Part shown: positions 36,447-44,453 of the stretch, one piece after another
Numbering within the stretch: the first letter of the stretch is position 1
Layout of the letters: each line of letters begins with the position of its first letter
Source of the DNA: Fibrivirga algicola
Lineage (GTDB): Bacteria; Bacteroidota; Bacteroidia; Cytophagales; Spirosomataceae
Length of the DNA: 64,000 bases
Assembly: GCF_011742925.1 (NCBI RefSeq)
Contig: NZ_WAEL01000003.1
Coordinates: forward strand, 310,001-374,000
Direction of reading: 5' to 3'
Position numbers and translations under genes: made by a program
Notes under the pieces: generated by a model
What the model was told of the DNA's origin: nothing
Seen by the model: only the letters and a program-made list of their open reading frames with translations
Database searches by the model: none

Positions 36447-39400
36447 TACCCCGCTATGTATTTCGATAATTCGTAAAGCGCATGCTTGAGTGGTAGGAAG
36501 AAATACGTTTCCGATACCGCCTGATTCGGCTCTTGTTCCAGACCAGTACGGGCCAGCATGTAACTATCATAAAGCGCACCGCTCCGTGTCACGTCAGAGC
36601 CAGCCAGGAACGACAGGTACTGCTCAGGCGTCTGAATATTGTGCTCACTCAGGAAGTAGGCCACATCCCGATCAGTAAGGGTTTTTTCGAGGAACGTTTT
36701 TACATTAGTCAGCACCGAATCATGGAAGGCACGGTCGCCGCTCACTTCGCCAATCTTCGTGCGGCGGTATTCAAACGGCGCGTTCACAACCTTCGACGTT
36801 GCTAACGGTGGCGTTGAGCCGTAGCCCGACTGGTTTTGCGTTGGCGCACCGGGGTACGTTGTTCCCCAATTCGAAATAGGCGACCCAAAGCCAGTAGCGT
36901 CCGGGGTGGCCGATGCCTCAGCCGGTGAGGGCAACGACTTCTGCTCAATCGGTGCATTCCCCCAGTAGCAGGTTGTTTGGCGGCTGTTGTACTTATCCTT
37001 CTCCATCGAGCTGGCGTTTTCGAACAGCACCGCCCCGTTGGCCGTCGTTTCCTTCGGATTTTCACTCAGTACTACCTCAAAATCAGGCGGTACAGGCAGC
37101 GTGGTATACGCCCGGAACAGCATCTTCGTGAACTCGATCAACCGCCGCGACGAACCCAGCATTTTCAGGTACTGACTGCCCCGACCCGTGAATGTCAGAT
37201 ACCGTGGCAAGCCCATTCCGTTGGCTTCAATCAGTTGTACCAGGTGGTACACGATGGCCGAATAGTGCAGGAAGAGCACGATCCGCAAGGCGGGTCGTCC
37301 GTCCACGATCGACTGGGTGAACTTGTAATGGGCATCGTTGCGGAACAGCAGGCTGACAATATCCTCGGCACTCAGGTCATTATTGGCCAGAAACGTATCC
37401 AGGATCTGATCTTCTGGTGCCGGTGCCTGTGTGAGCGTCCGGCGGTATTGCAGGTAATTCAGAATGAAGCCATTGTCTTTCAAATGCGACGGATGCCCCT
37501 GCTGGTTCAGGCCACCACCCCAGATATCGTAACCCGCAAAGCGGAACGACGTATTGAGGTATTTGTTCTGCTGTTTCATAAACAGCATAATATCGGCGGT
37601 ACCGCCTCCAATATCCACGTTTACCGCATCGGCAAAGGATTTTACGCCCTTCGTCACCAGGAAGAAGTGCGGAGCCAGCGATTCAGGAATTGGGGTTGGT
37701 CTGAAGAACTGCGTGGTTTTAAACACCCGACGGAAAGCGTTTTCCCATTCGGCCACCAGCTTGTCTTCCGTATCGGCCTGCATACTGGTTGGGGCCAGCC
37801 ACGTAATTTTCGTGTCGGTGATATTCCCCTGATTAAGCAGAATCTTGTTCCGCATCATCAACAGCAGCGTTTCGAAGAAGGCCCGAACCCGGGGCCGGTT
37901 CATCGGGTCGCCGGGCTGGTTTTCAAACAGCCATTTCAGGTTGGTCACGTACCGGTTCACACCCGTACTACCATCCTCAAGGTCAATATTGAACCCTAGG
38001 TTGATCTTGCTGAACAGGTTATCGCCACTGTCCGACGAACCCGTCTTCTCGAATACGGTGGTCCGCAGCGGGAACGAGAATGGTGAACCGTATTGGCTGC
38101 CAACAATAGCGGGCATGAACTCGCGACGAATGAATCGCTCCATTTCGGGTAGGCTGCCGTAACTCACCGGCAACCGGTAACGAGCATAAGGTGTTTGCGC
38201 TTCGTACCCGTCGTAGGGCTTGTTGAGCGTCATCATCTGCAGCTCATCAGCATCCAGATTCACCTTGTCATCGCTGATTGTCAACGTCTTGGGATCGGCA
38301 TTGCCCAGGTTCGTATCTACATAGGCTACGTGCGTGTTCGACGTACCGAAGTCAATGGCAAACGTAAAAGGCTTGTACCCCCGCTCGCTGATGATGGTAA
38401 ACTTGGGCAGTACCAACCCGCGATATGGCACCCCGTTGCGCTGCAACTGCACCTCAATCAGATCAAACGCCTGTGGCACTTTGTAATAATACGAAGCCGC
38501 CTGTGTGGGTCCCGATTTGGGGGTACGGTGATCAGGCGCTGGAACAACCAGTGGCTGCTTGTTGATCACCTGCGCAAACTGGAAAAACTGCACCGATCGC
38601 CCGGCGTGGAAATTTGCTTCGTCTTTGCTGGCGTCCAGCAGCATCACGTTGTATTCGTTCAGCGCCTGTAGCTGCGCATCGGGCACCGTGATTTTGTAGA
38701 ACGGGAAACAGGCCAGACCCGCCCGAAATTCAATCAGTGTATCGGCGTTGGCCAGGTTATATTCCTTGCGGAAGTTCACCGTGCGGTTGTTCTTGATCGG
38801 AATGCTCAGCGATGCAATGATTACCCGCTCCATACCCCGGTCTTCAGTGCGCAGCGTGAGCTGCCTGGCCAGGTCTTCCATCCGGAAAAAGCTGAAATAC
38901 TCTTTTCGAACAGGCAACAGAAACTCCATATCGCCCGGTGTACCCGTGAAGAAACGACCGCTGTTGAGCTTATACGGCATCCGAATCAGGAAGTCCTCCA
39001 GAAAATCATCGGTCGTCACAAACGGGTATTTCACGTTGTCGACACCCGGCAGGAACCGTTCCGACAGCAGGAATCCACCACCCAGATCGCGTTGCCGCAT
39101 GATCACCGTATTGCTGTTCCAGTTAGTATTTTTCACGTATCGACCCACCATGTCCATACGCGAGGCCAGCGCCAGCGGCTTCCGTACACCCGTTGCGGCA
39201 CCGTTGCTGGTTTCTCGGGTGTAGTAATCTACGGTCGGCACCATCAAAAAGTCAGAATTCTCCTCGATGTCGTTCAATACATCGTCTTCCCGAACCCGAT
39301 AGAGCGGCATTCCGGGCAGCACCTGCAACACCGATGTACTCTCGCCACGTACCTGAATGGGTTCAAAATTGCTCAGCGTCACACCAGCCGCTACCGGCGG

Positions 39401-40165
39401 CACTACGGTGCTATCGAAGAAAACCCGATAGAGGTATTCTTTGAAACCGCCGGGCGGCATCTGGTTATTGTATTGCTCATACCACCGCCGCAGGTACGTC
39501 GTGAATCCTTCGTCGCGCTGATGCAACGGCATGTATTCATTCTGAAACAACGTGCGACCCGTGCTGCTTTTGGGCGGATCGATAAACTTGTTCTGGCGTT
39601 CCTGCTCCCAGTTGGGGGTAGTAAATACCAGTGTAAGTGGCGAGGTGCCGCCCAGCAACGCGCCCTTGTAATAAATGATGGTCGTGGTCTGAACGGCGGC
39701 CAGCTCATTCCGGAAGTCAAGTTCCAGTGCCTTCGCCAGCACCTGGTGCGGATGCCGTGCCAAACCCGACGCGCCGCCACCCGTAGCCGAGGCCAGCTTG
39801 CCCAGCCGGTCGCCCCGGCTCCAGAGCCGGTAGGTGAGGTCGTCGGAGTTGCCAGCTTGAAATAGCAATTCGAGCAGATCGAGCGTATGCGACACCAGCA
39901 CGTGGTACATGCTCAGTTCGGTAGGCTGAAGGTTGTTCTTCACCATCCTGAACGCCGTATCGAACAGGTACAACCGTGCAAACGGCGACGGAATAGACGT
40001 ACCTGCTTTGGCGGCCGACCCGGCCGCACCGCCCGCTGCACCGGTTAGTGTATCAGGAATGTGTTCAATGCGGTTGCCCGTCAGGCCCGCCGGGCTCCCC
40101 GTCCAGCCATTATGATTCTGCTGGCTAACGTTCGGATCCGTATCTATGCGAAGGATGTGAGGCAT
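36446..40165 (-). CDS. Giant actin/Hsp70-fold ATPase with unique N-terminal region
   Basis: 1239 residues. The C-terminal half is an actin/Hsp70-type ATPase: phosphate-1 motif FAIDFGTSNTHVAY (602-615), phosphate-2 motif VDIGGGTADIMLF (850-862) and adenosine motif TFTGRGSQYLKML (991-1003). The first 600 residues match no family I know. They begin with a Gly/Ala-rich segment and continue with a mixed domain rich in aromatic residues. The tail (1050-1239) is Pro/Ser-rich, then helical. No signal peptide or membrane helix, so it is cytoplasmic. It is encoded 92 bases downstream of a tubulin-like gene. SrfB-like proteins are other very large Hsp70-fold ATPases, but similarity beyond the motifs cannot be claimed. 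Confidence 0.85.
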   Translation of the reverse strand: MPHILRIDTDPNVSQQNHNGWTGSPAGLTGNRIEHIPDTLTGAAGGAAGSAAKAGTSIPSPFARLYLFDTAFRMVKNNLQPTELSMYHVLVSHTLDLLELLFQAGNSDDLTYRLWSRGDRLGKLASATGGGASGLARHPHQVLAKALELDFRNELAAVQTTTIIYYKGALLGGTSPLTLVFTTPNWEQERQNKFIDPPKSSTGRTLFQNEYMPLHQRDEGFTTYLRRWYEQYNNQMPPGGFKEYLYRVFFDSTVVPPVAAGVTLSNFEPIQVRGESTSVLQVLPGMPLYRVREDDVLNDIEENSDFLMVPTVDYYTRETSNGAATGVRKPLALASRMDMVGRYVKNTNWNSNTVIMRQRDLGGGFLLSERFLPGVDNVKYPFVTTDDFLEDFLIRMPYKLNSGRFFTGTPGDMEFLLPVRKEYFSFFRMEDLARQLTLRTEDRGMERVIIASLSIPIKNNRTVNFRKEYNLANADTLIEFRAGLACFPFYKITVPDAQLQALNEYNVMLLDASKDEANFHAGRSVQFFQFAQVINKQPLVVPAPDHRTPKSGPTQAASYYYKVPQAFDLIEVQLQRNGVPYRGLVLPKFTIISERGYKPFTFAIDFGTSNTHVAYVDTNLGNADPKTLTISDDKVNLDADELQMMTLNKPYDGYEAQTPYARYRLPVSYGSLPEMERFIRREFMPAIVGSQYGSPFSFPLRTTVFEKTGSSDSGDNLFSKINLGFNIDLEDGSTGVNRYVTNLKWLFENQPGDPMNRPRVRAFFETLLLMMRNKILLNQGNITDTKITWLAPTSMQADTEDKLVAEWENAFRRVFKTTQFFRPTPIPESLAPHFFLVTKGVKSFADAVNVDIGGGTADIMLFMKQQNKYLNTSFRFAGYDIWGGGLNQQGHPSHLKDNGFILNYLQYRRTLTQAPAPEDQILDTFLANNDLSAEDIVSLLFRNDAHYKFTQSIVDGRPALRIVLFLHYSAIVYHLVQLIEANGMGLPRYLTFTGRGSQYLKMLGSSRRLIEFTKMLFRAYTTLPVPPDFEVVLSENPKETTANGAVLFENASSMEKDKYNSRQTTCYWGNAPIEQKSLPSPAEASATPDATGFGSPISNWGTTYPGAPTQNQSGYGSTPPLATSKVVNAPFEYRRTKIGEVSGDRAFHDSVLTNVKTFLEKTLTDRDVAYFLSEHNIQTPEQYLSFLAGSDVTRSGALYDSYMLARTGLEQEPNQAVSETYFFLPLKHALYELSKYIAG

Positions 40166-40201
40166 CGGTTTTAATTTACAGTTTGCGGTTTATTGTTTTC
40201 A

Positions 40202-40245
40202 GTTGCTTCGCGGCGGATTGGGGGTAGACCCGCATGTGAAGCAAC
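40202..40245. repeat. Weak intergenic hairpin
   Basis: GTTGCTTC (40202-40209) pairs with GAAGCAAC (40238-40245), and CGGTTT (40166-40171) with AAACCG (40249-40254). The flank GTTTGCGGTTT resembles the base of the other long hairpins, so this may be a decayed copy. Confidence 0.45.
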
Positions 40246-40257
40246 GGTAAACCGATT

Positions 40258-41751
40258 TTACGCATCAGCCAACTGACGATTCAGCGGGCCTAATTTCTCA
40301 ATGCACTTGTCGGCAACTTCCATCATAAGCTGCATAAAGCGGGCTTCGCTGGTTGGAAAAGCCGCTTTCAGGTTGTTTTGTGCTTTGCCGGCTGCTTCCT
40401 GCAAAAATCCTTCGCTGATGCCTTTGCTGAAAAAACTCGTTTCGATGCGTTTCGACCGGATCAGCCCATTAAAATCACTGTCCAAATCGAAAGGAGCGAA
40501 ACTACGGTCGTTCACGGCTAGCTCACGAAGCCACGTTTTGTAGGCGTTGATGAAGTTGTCGAGTGAGGTGTAGAACGTACCTGACCGCAGTGTTTGCGGC
40601 AAATTCAGTTCTTTGGCGAAGGCTTCGCCGAGGTTATTCGGCACAAAATCGGTGTAGAACTTTGCGGCGTAGGTGAACCGAACGAGTGGTTCCAGCAAGT
40701 TCTGATACGTCACATCGCCAAAATGAGCCAGATCGAGGCTGCGATCATTCCGGCGAAGGCCATACTCGAGGTAGCGTTTATCGGTGCTAAACTCACCAGC
40801 ACCCCGACGGGCAAAGTCGAGCACAGCTTCGGCGGCGAGCATCTCTACCACGTGCGCATTGTTGGCCTGCTTGGCACCACCCTCCACGTTTGGATACAAC
40901 TTGGCACCGGGTCGATCACCGATGTAATAAAGCGCGTCAAGGTCGATCTGACTCTGGTAATACGACAACGCCGCTTTCGTTTTCGACAAAAAGCGGTTCT
41001 GGTCAATGGCGCTCTGGCTGTTTTCTTCCAGTGCGAAATAAGGCATTACCGTCACCGCACCTTTTTTGGCGTTGCGGATCGGCATTTTCTGGCTGGGGTG
41101 TTGCAGCAATTTTACCAGTTGCGGAAAACCTGCCGACCCGGTCCCGCCGAAGATCGAGCTAATGACGAAAATCCGGTCGGTCTGGTCGTTGAAGGCGCTG
41201 ATGAAGTACTTGTACACCGGTGAATCTTCCAGTGCATTGAACACCACACTGCCAATGTTCGGGTTCCCCTTAAAGCCAACCGACAGGTTCAGTTTCAACT
41301 CTGCGCTGGTCGGTTTGGCTGAGTTGTCGTACAGTAGTTTCAGGAATTCACGGTCGATTTCCTCCATGCTGCTGACGTTCAGAAATTCCTCGAACGTCCC
41401 CTGATGGTCGGTCAGTTTCGGCAATACCGAATCTCCAATCTGCTGTTGGGCATTTTCGGCCTGCAACGTACCCAGCGGCTGCAACGACGTGCCGAAGAAG
41501 GGGCGTCTTGTGCCACCGCTGGTGCCGTTGCGATCCTGCGGGCCGTTGGGATAACCGGCCGTGCGAAGGCTGCGGTACAGCTCTACCAGACGTAGCGCGC
41601 GCTCGGTGTCGCCGTTCTGCATATCCATATCCAGCAAAATCGGGATAATCGTCAGATCATTGGGTACGTTGGCACCCGAGGCCAGCAACATCGTCAGCGA
41701 CCGCAATACGCGGGCACCCGTACCACCAATACCGAATAGGAAAAGTTTCAT
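40258..41751 (-). CDS. Tubulin/FtsZ-like GTP-binding protein
   Basis: 497 residues. The N-terminus, MKLFLFGIGGTGARVLRSL, is a nucleotide-binding strand-loop-helix, and residues 195-208 (FVISSIFGGTGSAG) hold the tubulin/FtsZ glycine-rich signature (GGGTGS type). This layout fits the 'tubulin-like' families (PF13809 type), which are longer than FtsZ and lack its C-terminal tail. Such proteins are linked in the literature to vWA proteins and membrane remodelling (Makarova and Koonin 2010, cited from memory). It lies between a small membrane protein and the actin-like ATPase on the same strand. Confidence 0.8.
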   Translation of the reverse strand: MKLFLFGIGGTGARVLRSLTMLLASGANVPNDLTIIPILLDMDMQNGDTERALRLVELYRSLRTAGYPNGPQDRNGTSGGTRRPFFGTSLQPLGTLQAENAQQQIGDSVLPKLTDHQGTFEEFLNVSSMEEIDREFLKLLYDNSAKPTSAELKLNLSVGFKGNPNIGSVVFNALEDSPVYKYFISAFNDQTDRIFVISSIFGGTGSAGFPQLVKLLQHPSQKMPIRNAKKGAVTVMPYFALEENSQSAIDQNRFLSKTKAALSYYQSQIDLDALYYIGDRPGAKLYPNVEGGAKQANNAHVVEMLAAEAVLDFARRGAGEFSTDKRYLEYGLRRNDRSLDLAHFGDVTYQNLLEPLVRFTYAAKFYTDFVPNNLGEAFAKELNLPQTLRSGTFYTSLDNFINAYKTWLRELAVNDRSFAPFDLDSDFNGLIRSKRIETSFFSKGISEGFLQEAAGKAQNNLKAAFPTSEARFMQLMMEVADKCIEKLGPLNRQLADA

Positions 41752-41760
41752 GGGAAGGAA

Positions 41761-41858
41761 GTTTGGGGGTTGGTGTATGAGGTTTGTCGTGACGCTGCTA
41801 ACTAGCTAACTCGTAGGTTGGCAACGCAACGACAAAACATAAACGCCAAACGTCAAAC
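41761..41858. repeat. Long drifted hairpin
   Basis: 42-base arms (41761-41802, 41817-41858) align without any gap but with about twelve differences, some of which allow G-U pairs; the loop is 14 bases. The right end CAAACGTCAAAC recurs at the hairpin near 44440. Confidence 0.7.
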
Positions 41859-41862
41859 TAAT

Positions 41863-42237
41863 TTAAAATGGCGTTCTCTTGGCGAAGATGGATGCATTCT
41901 TCAACGCCAGTGAAAACAGAAAAAACAGGATTGCGGCAACCAGTACATTGACGCCGCCAAAGCCGGTCATGTACGAATCAGCATCATCGGCACCGGTACG
42001 GTCTTTGGCGTACCAAACGGCGTAGGCGTAGGCGAAGATCAACGTACCCACAAGCGCAATAGCCCAATGCAGGGTACGGTGAAAAACGGGTTTCCAGCGG
42101 CCCAGCGCCACATAGAAGATCACAGCAATGCCCAACGACACCAGCAATGTCATGGTACCAACCGGCGTGAAGATTTCGTCGACGTAGATGGGGTCATTAT
42201 TCTGACCCAGGAAGAGTTCGTAAATGGATGTGAACAT
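41863..42237 (-). CDS. Small three- to four-helix membrane protein
   Basis: 124 residues with hydrophobic segments at about 28-45, 58-75 and 93-113 (GTMTLLVSLGIAVIFYVAL, WAIALVGTLIFAYAYAVWY, VNVLVAAILFFLFSLAL), separated by short polar loops. No motif that I know. It lies between the vWA-like lipoprotein and the tubulin-like gene, each gap holding a long hairpin. A membrane anchor for the tubulin-like protein is possible but not shown. Confidence 0.7.
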   Translation of the reverse strand: MFTSIYELFLGQNNDPIYVDEIFTPVGTMTLLVSLGIAVIFYVALGRWKPVFHRTLHWAIALVGTLIFAYAYAVWYAKDRTGADDADSYMTGFGGVNVLVAAILFFLFSLALKNASIFAKRTPF

Positions 42238-42259
42238 GGAAGGAAGAAGCAGGCTCAGC

Positions 42260-42354
42260 GTAGTCCCCCGCCCGGAAGGGAGCCTGCTGGTACACGTTCA
42301 GCTACATGATGTAAGCTAGTGTGCCAGCAGGTTCCCTTCCGGGCGGGGGACTGC
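42260..42354. repeat. Long intergenic hairpin with inner stem
   Basis: 36-base arms (42260-42295, 42319-42354) with three differences, all transitions. The loop can fold again (AGCTACAT with ATGTAAGCT). It is GC-rich and separates co-directional genes. Confidence 0.8.
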
Positions 42355-42365
42355 GCCGAATACAT

Positions 42366-43643
42366 TTAGTTTTTACTTAGTTTAATGGTCATTGCGGCAA
42401 ATTCGTTGGCGTTGGTCTGGTACGCCTCGCGAACGCCGGTCATTAGGTGTTCGAGGGCAAAAGTTTTGTTACGCCGTCCGTCGGCCGTCCGATCGTCCAT
42501 AGTCGACCAATCGGTGTACCACGAATCGAAGCGCACGGGGAGCTTCAACGTCACGGTGGCGTCGTCGGCAAACAAATTATCAACGCGGAAGGTGAGTACG
42601 TGCGTATTCTGACTTAGTAGTTTTTGTTCGCGGTCGCTCATACGGCCCGTTTCAACCGCCGATTTACGCTGCACTTTTATCAGCTTCACGGTGCCATTGT
42701 CAGCAGCAATGTTCAGGTTTTTCTGCAGGTACGTTTCGGCCTGCGCATAGTCGGGCAGGGCGGCCAGGTTCAAGCCAATGGCAAACTCGATCGGCTTCGC
42801 TTTACGACCCATCTCAATGTTGGTGAGGTTATTACGCTCGGCCCGCCATTCGCCACTTTTATTGAGGCCAAAAAACAGATCGTACTGCTTCAGCGCACCG
42901 GCTGCACCAAAATCGAGCCGCTTGGCGGGTGCCGTCGACAGGCTTTCCAGCAACTGCTGGGTAAACGGACCAATCAGGCTCTGCTTGCCGATCACCCACA
43001 CATAAAATGGGCGGGGTTCGCCTTTTAACGGCTGTTTCTGGTTCTGGTAGGTATAATAGGTACCGTTGAAGGGCGACGTATAAGCCAGCACCGTTGCGCC
43101 GATTCCCTGCTTGCTAAACGTAGCAAACTGATCATACATGCTATTCTTCAACGTACTCGACGCGTCATTCCGGTTAATCTCCGGGTTGCTTTTGATGTCG
43201 GCATCGGGAAACGACAGAATGCAGTCAGAGATAAGGATAGCGACGTTGTTTCCTTTTGCCTTCTCACCTACCTGCCTGAAAATCTGATGCAGCTCCGAGC
43301 TTTTTCCGGTTGCCAGCGGTGTGGTCGCCATCTGCGCCACAAACGTGTTCACGTCGCTGGTTACAGGCTGGGGCTTTCCCGAAATGGTATACAGCGAAAC
43401 AGGCTTGATCTGGTTGGCTTTCGTTACAATGTCGGCCACCACATCTTTAAACGTAGTGCCCCCTTTCAGGTAGCCGCCCATACTGGCCGAGGTTTCCAGA
43501 AAAAAGTGAACAGTACCTACCGTTTCGGCTTTAGCGGGGGCCGTTACCTCATCTTTGGGGGTACGCTTTTTACCGCCCCCACAGGAAGCGACGGTCAGCG
43601 TGATGAGCAGCAGGATTATGAAATTTCGGGTGTGTAGAGCCAT
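42366..43643 (-). CDS. vWA-like lipoprotein
   Basis: 425 residues with a lipoprotein signal (VASC, Cys21). After a short linker comes VHFFLETSASMGGY, the first strand and metal site of a von Willebrand A-like fold, where the usual DxSxS is ExSxS (50-54), followed by a helix, then NVAILISDCILSFPD, the fourth strand pattern. The C-terminal half is beta-rich. vWA domains mediate protein contacts, often metal-dependent; Glu for Asp may weaken metal binding. Anchored on the periplasmic side, it would be an envelope component of the actin/tubulin-like locus. Confidence 0.75.
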   Translation of the reverse strand: MALHTRNFIILLLITLTVASCGGGKKRTPKDEVTAPAKAETVGTVHFFLETSASMGGYLKGGTTFKDVVADIVTKANQIKPVSLYTISGKPQPVTSDVNTFVAQMATTPLATGKSSELHQIFRQVGEKAKGNNVAILISDCILSFPDADIKSNPEINRNDASSTLKNSMYDQFATFSKQGIGATVLAYTSPFNGTYYTYQNQKQPLKGEPRPFYVWVIGKQSLIGPFTQQLLESLSTAPAKRLDFGAAGALKQYDLFFGLNKSGEWRAERNNLTNIEMGRKAKPIEFAIGLNLAALPDYAQAETYLQKNLNIAADNGTVKLIKVQRKSAVETGRMSDREQKLLSQNTHVLTFRVDNLFADDATVTLKLPVRFDSWYTDWSTMDDRTADGRRNKTFALEHLMTGVREAYQTNANEFAAMTIKLSKN

Positions 43644-43651
43644 AGAGTTTG

Positions 43652-43718
43652 GTTTGTAGTTCGAGGTGTCTAGCTTGTCGGTACACTGCCGACAAACCAG
43701 ACACCTCGAACTACAAAC
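43652..43718. repeat. Long intergenic hairpin
   Basis: 30-base arms (43652-43681, 43689-43718) with two transition differences and only a 7-base loop. The right arm directly touches the stop codon at 43719. Confidence 0.85.
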
Positions 43719-44336
43719 TTATTTTGATCGATAAGGTAAGATGTAAACGGCAAAACCTAGCGTAAGTAAAGCATAGCCATACCAACCGGTAGCGTCGTCA
43801 GCCTCGAAACCGTCGAACGTTTGCCCTACATAGGCAAATAGCGAGGCCCAGGCAATGAGCCAGAAATTCCAGCGGATGCGCCGCTTACCCGATTGGTTTC
43901 CCGTTTTAGTTGTATTAACAAAGAAGAGCAGCGCTTCGATAACGAGCAGTACGGCGGCGATTGCCCCGAACGTCGATTCGATCAGCTTTGGGTTGGCGCT
44001 TGCATAGCCGCTCTGCTGACCACCCGATAGCAACAGACAAATTAGGGCGCCCACAGACAGCAGGCCACCTATCCAGCTCACACTACTGCCGGCACGTACC
44101 TGCGGAGGGGCGTATTGCGTCACGACCGGCTGCGGTGGCCGCATGGGCAGGCTGGCATCGAACTGACTACCGCCTGTATCGACCAGTACCCCATTTCGCA
44201 GCGCAACCGGATTACCCGGCCTGATGGGGTGTTGGCTCACTACTTCATCGAGCCGAAAATACTGTACCTGCCCCGCTTCCGTCCTAAGCAGGCCGCATTG
44301 CGTGAGCGGATCATAATGGATAATGATACCGTGCAT
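43719..44336 (-). CDS. Cold-shock-like domain fused to four membrane helices
   Basis: 205 residues. The first 48 (MHGIIIHYDPLTQCGLLRTE, then VQYFRLDEV, RPGNPVALRNG) follow the cold-shock/OB pattern G.I..YD...G.G.I.T..G....F. After a Pro-rich linker come about four transmembrane helices (WIGGLLSVGALICLLLSGG; FGAIAAVLLVIEALLFFV; FWLIAWASLFAYVG; YGYALLTLGFAVYIL). The typical RNA-binding aromatic residues are only partly present, so nucleic-acid binding is uncertain. It is the first gene of the run leading to the vWA-like, tubulin-like and actin-like proteins. Confidence 0.65.
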   Translation of the reverse strand: MHGIIIHYDPLTQCGLLRTEAGQVQYFRLDEVVSQHPIRPGNPVALRNGVLVDTGGSQFDASLPMRPPQPVVTQYAPPQVRAGSSVSWIGGLLSVGALICLLLSGGQQSGYASANPKLIESTFGAIAAVLLVIEALLFFVNTTKTGNQSGKRRIRWNFWLIAWASLFAYVGQTFDGFEADDATGWYGYALLTLGFAVYILPYRSK

Positions 44337-44360
44337 AAAAGGAGTCTGTCATTTACTGTA

Positions 44361-44431
44361 TGTGGTTTGCCGTTGCGATACCCTACACCTCGAAAGAGCA
44401 GACCCGGTAAGCAGAGCAACGGCAAACCACA
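44361..44431. repeat. Intergenic hairpin
   Basis: Perfect 16-base arms (44361-44376, 44416-44431). The flanks (44344-44360 and 44432-44453) pair imperfectly, ending in CAAACGTCAAAC as in the 41761 element. Confidence 0.75.
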
Positions 44432-44453
44432 AATAGCAAACGTCAAACTAGTT

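Noticed and set aside
36977-41223. Long antisense frames (36977-37999, 39092-39865, 40594-41223) opposite the actin- and tubulin-like genes
   Set aside because: The minus-strand genes carry clear family motifs there. The antisense frames are His/Arg/Gln-rich shadows.
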